The notes under the pieces were generated by a model. It had not been told where the DNA came from, did no database searches, and was given only the letters and a program-made list of their open reading frames with translations. This document shows positions 8,878-20,511 of a DNA stretch of 64,000 nt, piece after piece (the stretch's first letter is position 1; the number at the start of each line of letters is the position of its first letter). The position numbers and the translations under genes are program-made. This DNA is from Pseudomonadota bacterium (lineage in GTDB: Bacteria; Pseudomonadota; Gammaproteobacteria; Burkholderiales; Burkholderiaceae_C), in assembly GCA_021808445.1 (NCBI GenBank), contig JAKBBP010000005.1, positions 43,592-107,591 on the forward strand, given 5' to 3'.

Positions 8878-9879
8878 TCAGGGACGCAGCAGGATCTTGG
8901 CCGACGTGCATCGGCCTGCGGACAGATCGACGAAGGCCTGCTGGCCCTGGGCGAGTTCGCGCTCCTGCACCCAGCCCAGGTCCCCGAAGACGCCTTGGTG
9001 CAGCGCGGCCACCGTGGCACGCAGATCGGCCGTGGTGTAGGTGTAGGTTCCCAGCAGCGTGATCTCCGACAGGGTGAGCCTGCGCATGTCGATCTCGCTG
9101 GCCCAGTCCTGCAGGCCCACGTGCATCACGACGCCGCCGGGTTTCACGGCGGAGATGGCCTGATGGCGCGTGGCCTTGGCGCCGACGGCGTCGATCACGG
9201 CATCGAAGCTGGACTCGGCGACGGCCGCGGCTCGAGGATCGAGGGTGTCGCAGCCCACGTGCCGGGCCACGGCCTCACGCCGCTGCGCGTGGACCTCGGC
9301 CACCACCAGGGCGCGCGCTCCCGCATGGCGCAGCAGCAGCGCGGCCAGCATGCCGATGGCACCGCCACCGATGACCAGCACCCGACATTCGTGCAGGGGT
9401 CGGGTCAAGGCGCGTTGCGTGAGCGCCATGGCGTGCCAGGCCGTCGCGGCCGGCTCGGTCAGCGCGGCCGACGCCGCCGGCATGTCCTGCGGGATCTCGA
9501 TCAGCGAGGAAGCCGGGATGCTCATGTACTCGGCGAATGCCCCGGGTCGGGTCATGCCCACCATGGTGCGCTGGCTGCACAGGTTGTTGCGCCCCTGCAC
9601 GCAGTATTCGCACTCGCCGCAGGTGATCAGCGGATTGCCCGTGTAGCGTCGGCCGCGGGGGATTCGCGCATGGGCCGAGCGCTCGACCACGCCGACGAAT
9701 TCGTGCCCCAGCACCAGGCCCGGCTTGCGCCTGGGATCGTGTCCGTGCCAGGCGTGCAGGTCGGAGCCGCAGATGCCCACGGCCTCGATGCGCAGCACCA
9801 CTTCCTGATCCTCCAGCTCGGGTTCGGGAACATCCTGGAGTCGCAGCTGCTCGGCTTGGGTATAGACAAGGGCTTTCAC
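8878..9879 (-). CDS. Zinc-dependent medium-chain alcohol dehydrogenase
   Basis: 333 residues, MDR family of the threonine/sorbitol dehydrogenase type, oxidising secondary alcohols with NAD(P)+. Catalytic zinc ligands are visible in GICGSDLHAWHGHD and LGHEFVG; a structural-zinc loop follows with Cys in CGECEYCVQGRNNLC. The Rossmann motif is VIGGGAIGMLAALL. It is the last gene of the minus-strand cassette with an SDR, a HisD-like dehydrogenase and an MFS transporter. If the cassette handles dihydroxypropanesulfonate, this would be one of the two C2 dehydrogenases (HpsO/HpsP role); that is inference from company only. Confidence 0.85.
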   Translation of the reverse strand: MKALVYTQAEQLRLQDVPEPELEDQEVVLRIEAVGICGSDLHAWHGHDPRRKPGLVLGHEFVGVVERSAHARIPRGRRYTGNPLITCGECEYCVQGRNNLCSQRTMVGMTRPGAFAEYMSIPASSLIEIPQDMPAASAALTEPAATAWHAMALTQRALTRPLHECRVLVIGGGAIGMLAALLLRHAGARALVVAEVHAQRREAVARHVGCDTLDPRAAAVAESSFDAVIDAVGAKATRHQAISAVKPGGVVMHVGLQDWASEIDMRRLTLSEITLLGTYTYTTADLRATVAALHQGVFGDLGWVQERELAQGQQAFVDLSAGRCTSAKILLRP

Positions 9880-9913
9880 GATGGGCTCCGGTGGCGGGTG
9901 GGACGGGTCACAA

Positions 9914-13465
<3,552 letters not shown>

Positions 13466-13511
13466 GCCTCCTCCTGGGGTGGTCGGCGCCTCCAGCGCTC
13501 TGGACGCCCCC

Positions 13512-13532
13512 AAAATGGAAGCGCTTACATTT
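13512..13532. promoter_or_regulatory. LacI-family operator O1 before the MFS-dehydrogenase operon
   Basis: The core TGGAAGCGCTTACA (13516-13529) lies in a larger imperfect palindrome with AAATG/CATTT flanks and the central CpG (13522/13523) usual for LacI-family operators. It sits about 50 bp upstream of the MFS start. The 349-nt gap 13466-13814 contains this site, its partner at 13762-13785, and otherwise nothing I can name. Confidence 0.7.
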
Positions 13533-13761
13533 CATGCTAGGCGGCGACCGAAGCGCCTGTCAACCAGGGGTTTCCGCGGAGCTCAAGGCTTGCTGCGAGG
13601 GGCCATTCCCCCGATCGCCGGCCTTCACCCCGGCGCATGAACTCGCTCTGCCGCCATGGGAGCACAGCCCTGGTCCGCAGGAGGCAGGCGCACTTCTATA
13701 CTGGCCTCACCCCGTCCTCGCGCCTGTCGTCCCGGGCAGGCTCGGAGCCGGGGAAAGTCCC

Positions 13762-13785
13762 AAAAATGGAACCGCTTGCATTTTT
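13762..13785. promoter_or_regulatory. LacI-family operator O2 before the lacI-type gene
   Basis: The core TGGAACCGCTTGCA (13767-13780) is flanked by A5 and T5 tracts that complete a 24-bp near-palindrome with a central CpG. It matches O1 at 12 of 14 core positions and ends 29 nt before the regulator's ATG. Centres of O1 and O2 are 251 bp apart, so looping by a tetramer is possible. Confidence 0.7.
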
Positions 13786-13814
13786 GAGGTCTCCAGCATT
13801 CCGCACCCTTTACG

Positions 13815-14831
13815 ATGGATCGAACCACCCCCAAGCTCAGTGACGTGGCGCGCATGGCGGGCGTATCGGAAGCCACGGCATCTCGCGCGCTGTCGGACTC
13901 GCAGCTGGTGCGCGAGAAGACACGGCTTCGAGTCGCCCAGGCCGCCGAGCTGCTGGGCTATGTCGCGCATGGCGCGGCGCGAGCCCTCGCCTCGCGGCGC
14001 AGCGGCACCATCGGCGCGGTGATCCCCACGCTGAACAATGCGATCTTCGCCACCTCCGTCAACGCCTTGCAGCAGTCCCTCGCGCAGGCTTCGTACAGCC
14101 TGTTCCTGGCCTCGCACGAATACGACCCGAAGACCGAGCTGGAGGTGGCACGCCGGCTGATCGAGCGCTCGGTCGACGCCCTGGTGCTCGTGGGCACCGA
14201 CCACGACCCGGCGCTGTTCGCGATGCTGGAGAAGTTCCGCGTGCCCTACGTGCTGACCTGGGCCATCGACCGCCAGCGCCGCCATCCCTGCATCGGTTTC
14301 GACAACCGGGCCTCGGCCATCGAGGTGGCGCGCCATCTGCTGGACCTCGGGCATCGGCGCTTCGCCATGATCTGCGGCATCGGTGCCCACAACGACCGGG
14401 TGCGCGAGCGCGTGGCCGGCGTGCGAGACGCGCTGCGCTCGCGCGGGCTGCAACTGGGCGAGCAGGACCTGATCGAGAAGCCCTACTCCTTCGCCGCGGG
14501 CGGGGAGGCCATGCGCGAATTCATGCGCCGCCCCCAGCGGCCTACCGCGGTGATCTGCGCCAACGACGTGCATGCCATCGGCGCCCACTTCGCATGCGCG
14601 GCGCTGGGCGTGGAGATTCCCCGCGAGGTGTCCATCACCGGCTTCGACGACATGGAGATCTCCGCGCTACTGCGCCCGGGGCTGACCACCATGCGCGTGC
14701 CCAAGGCCGAGCTCGGGCGGGCCGCGGCGGAGTACCTGCTGGAGCGGCTCAAGGGGCACGAGATCGATGCTCCCGAGCCTCTGCAGGTGGAATGGGTGGA
14801 GCGCGGAACCACGGCCGCGCCACCCGACTGA
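13815..14831 (+). CDS. LacI-family transcriptional regulator of the dehydrogenase cassette
   Basis: 338 residues. The helix-turn-helix KLSDVARMAGVSEATASRAL begins at residue 7, with the hinge helix GYVAHGAARALASRRSG near 50-65. A periplasmic-binding-like effector domain follows (GTIGAVIPTLNNAIF to the end). Divergent from the MFS transporter gene, with two related LacI-type operators in the shared gap, one before each gene. The simplest reading is a repressor of both the cassette and itself, released by the substrate or an intermediate. Confidence 0.93.
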   Translation: MDRTTPKLSDVARMAGVSEATASRALSDSQLVREKTRLRVAQAAELLGYVAHGAARALASRRSGTIGAVIPTLNNAIFATSVNALQQSLAQASYSLFLASHEYDPKTELEVARRLIERSVDALVLVGTDHDPALFAMLEKFRVPYVLTWAIDRQRRHPCIGFDNRASAIEVARHLLDLGHRRFAMICGIGAHNDRVRERVAGVRDALRSRGLQLGEQDLIEKPYSFAAGGEAMREFMRRPQRPTAVICANDVHAIGAHFACAALGVEIPREVSITGFDDMEISALLRPGLTTMRVPKAELGRAAAEYLLERLKGHEIDAPEPLQVEWVERGTTAAPPD

Positions 14832-14863
14832 GGCGCCTGCAGCGCGCCCCCCTGCCGACCCGA

Positions 14864-15457
14864 CTACTTCGCCGCGCAAGCGCCCGAAGCGGTGACCGAG
14901 CCCGCACCGGCCACCACCGACTGCAGCTGGCCCTTGTCGATCCCTCGCAGCAAGGACGGGGTGGACTGGCCCTTCTTGCAGACCAGCAGGGTCGGCGTGG
15001 CGACCTCTCCGGCGGCCTTGAGGTCGTCCAGGTTGGTGCGCAGCGTGCGGTCGGTCTCGAAACTGGGCTGGGCGACCGGGTAGCCACCCTCTTCGGCCAG
15101 CTCGTTGAATTGCGCTTCGTTCTTTTCCCAGGCGGCGGCCGGGTTCGCAGCCTGCAGCACGCCGGCGGCGCGGCCTTCGCTGTCGGGTTTCAGGAAGGCC
15201 ACCAGCACCACGCGCACACGCAGCTTGCCGGCCGCGATCAGCGGGGCGCTCTCCCGGCTCAGCTGGTTGCAAAAGCGGCAATTGGGGTCTTCGAAGGCCA
15301 CGATCAGCGGCCCCGCGGTGCCTAGCGTGAAGGCCTTGCTCTGCATGGCCTGGCGCGCGAGTCGTGCGGCGACGGCCGCATCCGCGGCGTTTCCGGGCTG
15401 CGCGAAGGCGACTTCGGCGAGGAGCAGGCTGGCGAGCAGGAGCAGGATTCGTTTCAT
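14864..15457 (-). CDS. Periplasmic DsbC/DsbG-like thiol:disulfide protein
   Basis: 197 residues with a signal peptide (MKRILLLLASLLLAEVAFAQ). A thioredoxin fold carries CRFC at residues 60-63 (FEDPNCRFCNQL) and the cis-Pro loop in VATPTLLVCKKG. It lacks the N-terminal dimerisation domain of full DsbC/DsbG, so it is closer to short DsbG-like proteins that may reduce single cysteines or act as monomeric oxidants. One extra Cys is in the cis-Pro strand and one near the C-terminus. The ATG at 15457 opens directly on the signal sequence. Confidence 0.85.
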   Translation of the reverse strand: MKRILLLLASLLLAEVAFAQPGNAADAAVAARLARQAMQSKAFTLGTAGPLIVAFEDPNCRFCNQLSRESAPLIAAGKLRVRVVLVAFLKPDSEGRAAGVLQAANPAAAWEKNEAQFNELAEEGGYPVAQPSFETDRTLRTNLDDLKAAGEVATPTLLVCKKGQSTPSLLRGIDKGQLQSVVAGAGSVTASGACAAK

Positions 15458-15546
15458 GGGAGGGATCGGAGTTCCTTGACGAAGCGCAAATGATAGGCGT
15501 GGCCCCGCGGATGCGCCCGGACTGCGGGTGGCCCCTGCCGGCCCGC

Positions 15547-17322
15547 TCAGGACAAGCCGAGGCCGGCGGCCCCGCCCCGGCGCAGTTCGATCGCGCCACG
15601 CAGGCTGTTGAGAAACCAGACCCGCTCGGCCCTGCGCAGATGTTCCCGTCGCAGCACCGCCTCCTGCAGGCGCCCCTGGTCCAGCCATTCTCGGCGCAGG
15701 CAGCCGTCCAGCAGCCCGCAGTCCTGCGCCGGCGTGAGCAGGCGGCCTCCGAGTTCCAGCGCCAGGTTGCCGCGGGTGAATTCGGTCAGTTCACCCTGCT
15801 CGTTGTGCAGCAGCACGTCGAACACGCCGGGGTGGGCGGCGGCCGCGCGCTCGTAGACCTCGCGGCGCGTGGTCTTGTGGAACAGCCGGATGTCGTCGCG
15901 CGACACGGCGAATCCGGCCAGCGCGAACAGCGCGGGCCTGCCGTCCAGGCCCTCGGGCAGCGGGCCCAGCCCGGCACGCAGGCTGCCGCGGGAATCCAGC
16001 ACCAGACGCAGGCGTGCGCGCCCCCCGGGGGCCCCGGCCGCGCTTCGACGCAGCAGCTCCCTCCAGGCCTGGGGGTCCGCGGGAAAGCCGAAATAGCGCG
16101 CCGAAGCCTCCAGGCGCGCCAGATGCAGTTGCTCGCGCAGCGCCCTGCCCTGCTCCACGCGCAGGGTCTCGATCAACTCGAAGGGGCTGGGATCGCAGCG
16201 CAGGAAGCGCCCCTTGACCAGCACTTCCTGGTATTCGCCCTCGGGCGTGGAGTCCCAGACGATACCGCTGCCCAGTCCGCAGCTGGCACGGCCGGCGCGG
16301 GCGTCCACCGTCACGGTGCGAATGGCCACGTTGAACACCGCATCGCCGCCGGGACGCAGCATCCCCACGGCGCCGCAATAGGCACCGCGCGCCGAGGCCT
16401 CGTGCTCGGCGATCCAGGCCATGGCGCGCACCTTCGGCGCGCCGGTCACCGAACCGCAGGGGAACAGCGCACGAAAAATTTCCTCCAGACCCGTTCCCGG
16501 GCGCATGCGCGCGCTGACCGTGGAGCTCATCTGCCACACCGTGGGATGACGCTCCACCGCGAAGCGCTGCGGCACCTCCACGCCATGGGGCAGCGCCAGG
16601 CGCGAGACATCGTTGCGCAGCAGGTCGACGATCATCAGGTTCTCGGCACGATCCTTCGCGGACGCGAGCAACTCGTCTCGCAGGCCTTCGTCCTCGCGTG
16701 CATGGCGCCCGCGGGGGCGCGTGCCCTTCATGGGGCGCGTGGTCAGGCACTGTCCGTCGCGGCGGAAGAACAACTCCGGCGAGGCCGAGACGATGCGATG
16801 GCGCCCGAGGTCGAGGTAGGCGCAATAGCCCGCCGGCTGCGCGGCGCTCAGTCGGCGATACAGCTCGACGGCGCAACCCTCGAAACGCGCATGCATGCGC
16901 AGCGTGTGGTTCACCTGGTAGAACTCGCCGCGGTCGATGTCCCGGCGGATCCCGGCCACTTCAGCCTCGTAGCGGGCGCGTCCGATCTCGGGGCGAAGGT
17001 CGAGCTCCGTGTCCTGCGCGAAATCCTGCGTCGCCTGCGCCGAGGCCTCGGCGGCTCGAGGTCGCTCGTGCACCGCGAACCAGGCCAGCGGCAGAGGACC
17101 CTTCGGCTGCACCAGCAGGGCTTCGTCGAAGGCCGGAGCGGCTTCGTAGGCCACCATGCCCACGACCCATGCGCCGGCGTCCGCCTGCTGCTGCGCCGCG
17201 CGCAGCACGCCAGGCACCTCCGCCAGGGATTCGGCCCGCAGCACGGCGCGGGGCTGGCCGAATTCCAGGCGGGTGCGCGCGCCGTGGGCCTCGGCAAAGT
17301 CGATGATGGCGCTGGGGCGCAT
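15547..17322 (-). CDS. pabBC: Fused aminodeoxychorismate synthase component I / aminodeoxychorismate lyase
   Basis: 591 residues. The N-terminal two-thirds is chorismate-utilising PabB: EFYQVNHTLRM, SASPELFF, the catalytic-Lys segment RPMKGTRPRG, DLLRNDVSRL and GSVTGAPKVRAM. From about residue 375 the chain is a PabC-like PLP fold-IV lyase (ELIETLRVEQG onwards, with LTEFTRGNLALEL). The pair turns chorismate plus glutamine-derived ammonia into 4-aminobenzoate for folate. Such fusions are common in Betaproteobacteria. The start ATG has only a weak Shine-Dalgarno sequence. It lies 32 nt after the gor stop, so may share its transcript. Confidence 0.9.
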   Translation of the reverse strand: MRPSAIIDFAEAHGARTRLEFGQPRAVLRAESLAEVPGVLRAAQQQADAGAWVVGMVAYEAAPAFDEALLVQPKGPLPLAWFAVHERPRAAEASAQATQDFAQDTELDLRPEIGRARYEAEVAGIRRDIDRGEFYQVNHTLRMHARFEGCAVELYRRLSAAQPAGYCAYLDLGRHRIVSASPELFFRRDGQCLTTRPMKGTRPRGRHAREDEGLRDELLASAKDRAENLMIVDLLRNDVSRLALPHGVEVPQRFAVERHPTVWQMSSTVSARMRPGTGLEEIFRALFPCGSVTGAPKVRAMAWIAEHEASARGAYCGAVGMLRPGGDAVFNVAIRTVTVDARAGRASCGLGSGIVWDSTPEGEYQEVLVKGRFLRCDPSPFELIETLRVEQGRALREQLHLARLEASARYFGFPADPQAWRELLRRSAAGAPGGRARLRLVLDSRGSLRAGLGPLPEGLDGRPALFALAGFAVSRDDIRLFHKTTRREVYERAAAAHPGVFDVLLHNEQGELTEFTRGNLALELGGRLLTPAQDCGLLDGCLRREWLDQGRLQEAVLRREHLRRAERVWFLNSLRGAIELRRGGAAGLGLS

Positions 17323-17354
17323 GCTGGAACCTGGGATTGCGCCCGGCGCAGCGC

Positions 17355-18707
17355 TCAGCGCATGGTCACGAATTCTTCCGCGGCGGTCGGATGGATCGCC
17401 ACGGTGTCGTCGAAATCCCGCTTGGTGGCGCCCATCTTCAAGGCCACCGCGAAACCCTGGAGCATTTCGTCCATGCCGTAGCCGATGCCGTGGATGCCCA
17501 CGATGCGCTGGCTCGGCCCCTCGCAGACCAGTTTCATGCGCGCCGGCTGGCGCGCATGGGTCACCGCGGTGTACATGGCGGTGAACGAGGACTGGTACAC
17601 GGTGATGGCGGCATCCCCGAACTCGGCTCGCGCCTCGGCCTCGCTCAGGCCCACCGTGCCGATCGGCGGGTGGCTGAACACCACGGTGGGCACGTTGCGA
17701 TAGTCCAGGCGCTCGTCGGGCCTGGCGTTGAACAGGCGCTCCGACAGGCGTCGGCCGGCCGCCACCGCCACGGGGGTGAGCGCCAGCCTGCCGGTCACGT
17801 CGCCCACCGCGTGGATTCCCGGCACATTGGTGTCCTGGAAGTCGTCGACCAGCACATGTCCGGCGGCGTCGGTGGCCACTCCGGCGGCCTCTAGACGCAG
17901 CGGGGCGGTGTGGGGACGGCGCCCCACGGCCCAGATCAGACAGTCGGTGTCGTGACTGCGCCCGTCCTCGAGCTGGAGCTCCAGGCTGCCATCGGGCTTG
18001 CGGCGCACGGCCTTGGGCACGGCGTGCGCATGCAAGGTGGGCCCCTCGGCCTGCATGACATCGACCAGGGTCTGGCCCAGCATCGGGTCGAAATGCCGCA
18101 GCGGTGCTTCGTGGCGCACGAACAGGTGGGCCTGCGAGCCCAGCGCGTTGAGCACTCCCGCCAGCTCCACGGCGATGTAGCCCGCGCCGACGATGGCGGT
18201 ACGACGCGGCAGCTCGCGCAGGGCGAAAAAACCGTCGGAGTCGATGCCGAGCTCGGCACCGGGAATGTCCGGACGGGCGGGGTAGCCGCCGGTGGCCACC
18301 AGGATGTGCGGGGCCGTGTAGCGCTGCCCATCCACGTCCACGGTGCGTGCATCCACGAAGCTGGCGCGCCCGCGGATCAGATCCACCTTGTTGCGCTCCA
18401 GCCCCGACAGGTAGGAGGCGTGGATGCGCTGGATGTAGGCCTCGCGACTGGCCACCAGCGTGGCCCAGTCCAGGCGGGTGCCGTTGGCCTGGAAGCCGTA
18501 GCCGGGGCCGTAGCGCTGGATCGCGTCGGCGATCTGGCCCGCATGCCACATGATCTTCTTGGGCACGCAGCCCACGTTCACGCAGGTGCCGCCGATGGGG
18601 CCGGCCTCCACCAGCGCACAGCGCTGTCCGTGCATGGCGGCACGGTTGGCCGAGGCGATGCCCCCGCTTCCCCCGCCGATGACCAGGTAGTCGTAGCGCC
18701 GGCTCAT
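17355..18707 (-). CDS. gor: Glutathione-disulfide reductase
   Basis: 450 residues, the standard length. FAD-binding [14 protein letters not shown], the redox-active disulfide [13 protein letters not shown] (Cys42 and Cys47), NADPH-binding [13 protein letters not shown], the second FAD motif HAVGDVTG and the C-terminal catalytic HPTAAEEF are all present. It reduces GSSG with NADPH in the cytoplasm. The VNVGCVPKK form separates it from lipoamide and mercuric reductases. Its ATG overlaps the stop of the RidA-family gene by 4 nt, so the two are coupled. Confidence 0.92.
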   Translation of the reverse strand: MSRRYDYLVIGGGSGGIASANRAAMHGQRCALVEAGPIGGTCVNVGCVPKKIMWHAGQIADAIQRYGPGYGFQANGTRLDWATLVASREAYIQRIHASYLSGLERNKVDLIRGRASFVDARTVDVDGQRYTAPHILVATGGYPARPDIPGAELGIDSDGFFALRELPRRTAIVGAGYIAVELAGVLNALGSQAHLFVRHEAPLRHFDPMLGQTLVDVMQAEGPTLHAHAVPKAVRRKPDGSLELQLEDGRSHDTDCLIWAVGRRPHTAPLRLEAAGVATDAAGHVLVDDFQDTNVPGIHAVGDVTGRLALTPVAVAAGRRLSERLFNARPDERLDYRNVPTVVFSHPPIGTVGLSEAEARAEFGDAAITVYQSSFTAMYTAVTHARQPARMKLVCEGPSQRIVGIHGIGYGMDEMLQGFAVALKMGATKRDFDDTVAIHPTAAEEFVTMR

Positions 18708-19108
18708 CGCGCCGGCTCCTCGACCTGCAGCGCGGTGACCACGACCTCGATGCGCCAGCGCGGGTCGGCCAGTGCCGCCTGCACCGTGGCGCGCGGGGGC
18801 GTCGCCCCCGGCACCACCCAGGCATCCCAGACCGCGTTCATCGAGGGCAGATCGGCGATGTCCGCCAGGAAGATCTGCACGCTGAGCAAGTGACTCTTGT
18901 CGGAGCCGCATTGCGCCAGCAGGCGATCGACATGGCCCAGTACCTCGCGGGTCTGCGCCGAGATATCGGCCTCGGGCTGGTTCTCGGGAACCTGCCCGGC
19001 CAGGTGGATCACGCCATGGGCCACCGCGGCTTCGCTCAGCCGCGGGCCGACATGCAGCCTCCGGATCATGGTGGTCGGGGATGGTGGGGAGCCTAGGGGA
19101 GCATTCAT
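18704..19108 (-). CDS. RidA/YjgF/UK114 family protein
   Basis: 134 residues from the ATG at 19108; an in-frame ATG at 19069 (MIRRLHVG) would give the more usual length and also fits. Seen: [35 protein letters not shown] and the [10 protein letters not shown] segment that carries the arginine used to bind the imine carboxylate. The family hydrolyses reactive enamines/imines; members outside the RidA archetype vary in activity. Translationally coupled to gor downstream. Confidence 0.85.
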   Translation of the reverse strand: MNAPLGSPPSPTTMIRRLHVGPRLSEAAVAHGVIHLAGQVPENQPEADISAQTREVLGHVDRLLAQCGSDKSHLLSVQIFLADIADLPSMNAVWDAWVVPGATPPRATVQAALADPRWRIEVVVTALQVEEPAR

Positions 19109-19203
19109 TGTCGCACCCGATGCCCATCGGCGCAGACCCCCTGGAGCATGGCCCCGCGGGCGATGCGCCGCGGCCGCCGGCGCGGCCGCGCTCCGCGCAG
19201 GGC

Positions 19204-19587
19204 TCAGTGCCGGGCTGCGTGCCGGGTGCGCAGGGCGGCGTCCACGTAGCGCTGCAAGGCTCGGTAATCCAGCGGAGTGGCCATGAGGCCGTCGAAGCCC
19301 GCTGCGCGAATGCAGACCTCGTCCACGGCCCGGACGCGCGCGCCCAGCGCGTGCAGGCGCAGCTCGAAGGTCGCGGGATGGGCCTTGATGCATCGAAGCG
19401 CCCACAGGCTGTCGGCCAGCGGATGCTCCAGGCCCATCAGCACCAGCTCGGGGGCATGGCGCAGCGCCAGCTCCGGGGCGTCGCGCAGTCGACTGCCCTG
19501 CACCACCCGATGCCCGGCCTGCTGCAGGGTCATGGCCGCGAGCTTGCGCCGCGACGCCTGCGCATCGACCAGAAGAATCGTGCTCAA
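19204..19587 (-). CDS. Degenerate response-regulator receiver domain (pseudo-receiver)
   Basis: 127 residues comprising only a receiver fold, [14 protein letters not shown] to the end. The catalytic set is lost: the acidic pair is Asp8-Ala9, the phosphoacceptor position is Gly52 ([10 protein letters not shown]), the Thr/Ser position is Ala80 and the conserved Lys is Thr104 (MATPLDY). It cannot be phosphorylated in the normal way. It lies head to head with an ANTAR response regulator and may act as a phosphorylation-independent partner or scaffold; that link is inferred from position only. Confidence 0.75.
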   Translation of the reverse strand: MSTILLVDAQASRRKLAAMTLQQAGHRVVQGSRLRDAPELALRHAPELVLMGLEHPLADSLWALRCIKAHPATFELRLHALGARVRAVDEVCIRAAGFDGLMATPLDYRALQRYVDAALRTRHAARH

Positions 19588-19745
19588 GAATGTCTCCTCC
19601 GCGACGGCCCGTGCTGGGAGCCGATGCGTGAATCAGAGGAGACGGGGGCGAGGTCTCTTCAGGCGATGTCGGTGCGCCGGCATGCGCTACCGGCGGGGTC
19701 ATGCAGGCGAAGGCTGGGCCTGCCGGACCTGGCATCGGATGCGGA

Positions 19746-19778
19746 CGCTGGAAATTTACGGTTCTCAAATTTCCAGCG
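19746..19778. promoter_or_regulatory. 12-bp perfect inverted repeat in an AT-rich island
   Basis: CGCTGGAAATTT (19746-19757) and AAATTTCCAGCG (19767-19778) flank a 9-nt loop ACGGTTCTC. It lies in the 312-nt gap 19588-19899 between the divergent pseudo-receiver and ANTAR genes. No U-tract follows, so it looks like an operator or RNA hairpin rather than a terminator. Bases from about 19745 to 19860 are strikingly AT-rich for this chromosome. Confidence 0.65.
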
Positions 19779-19793
19779 ACATCTGGTTTATAT

Positions 19794-19814
19794 ATTCAAT
19801 TAAACAGATTGAAT
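19794..19814. promoter_or_regulatory. Second inverted repeat upstream of the ANTAR gene
   Basis: ATTCAAT (19794-19800) and ATTGAAT (19808-19814) enclose the 7-nt loop TAAACAG, 15 bp beyond the larger repeat. In RNA the two would form tandem stem-loops 85 nt before the ANTAR gene start. The loops are not the six-base loops known for ANTAR targets. Confidence 0.5.
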
Positions 19815-19899
19815 GTTAATTTATCCTAAGGAAAATCACACTTTCGGTCAACGTTCTGTTTTTTCCACTCTCTCCGGGCCCTGCTCCGGGCATGCCGTG

Positions 19900-20511
19900 A
19901 TGCCTTCCCACAGCCCCGCTCCCCTCCCCCGCCCGACCCTGCTGCTGGTCGATGATGACCGCCTGGCCCTGGCCACCACCGCCCTGGGGCTTCGCCAGAT
20001 GGGATACGCCGTGGTCCCGGCCGACTCTCCCGAACAGGCGCTGCTCTGTGCCGGCGCCGAGACCTTTGCGCTGGCGCTGCTCGACATGCGCATGCCGGGC
20101 CTGTCGGGCATCGAACTGGCCCATCTGCTGGAGCGCCGGCACGGGCTTCGCAGCCTGTTCCTGAGCGCCCACGGAGAGCGCGAGGAGGTCAGCGAGGCCA
20201 TCGCGCAGGGCGCGCTGGGCTATCTGGTCAAACCGGTCGACCCGGCGCACATGGTCCCCAGCATCGAAGCCGCGCTGGCACGCGCCCGGGACCTCGACGC
20301 CCTGCGCAGCGCCAAGCAGCAACTCGAACAGGCGCTCGCGGGCGAACGGGTGGTCAGCGTCGCGGTCGGCATGGTCATGGCCCGCAGGCAGCTTTCCGAG
20401 CAGGCCGCCTTCGCGGCGTTGCGCGACGAGGCCAGGCGGCAGCGTCGCAGGCTCCAGGACCATTGCAGCGATCTGGTGGCATCGACCTCGCATGTCCATG
20501 GCCCCTCCTGA
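19900..20511 (+). CDS. Response regulator with ANTAR RNA-binding output
   Basis: 203 residues. The receiver is complete: VDDD near residue 18, phosphoacceptor Asp62 (ALLDMRMPG), Ser89 and Lys111 (YLVKPVD). A helical linker leads to an ANTAR domain at about 137-193 (AVGMVMARRQLSEQAAFAALRDEAR). ANTAR regulators bind paired hairpins in nascent mRNA and prevent transcription termination. The gene overlaps the following PAS kinase gene by 20 nt, so the two are a cognate pair. No ANTAR-type target is obvious at neighbouring operons. The ATG at 19900 is chosen because it opens just before the receiver; the 29 upstream in-frame codons are AT-rich leader. Confidence 0.88.
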   Translation: MPSHSPAPLPRPTLLLVDDDRLALATTALGLRQMGYAVVPADSPEQALLCAGAETFALALLDMRMPGLSGIELAHLLERRHGLRSLFLSAHGEREEVSEAIAQGALGYLVKPVDPAHMVPSIEAALARARDLDALRSAKQQLEQALAGERVVSVAVGMVMARRQLSEQAAFAALRDEARRQRRRLQDHCSDLVASTSHVHGPS

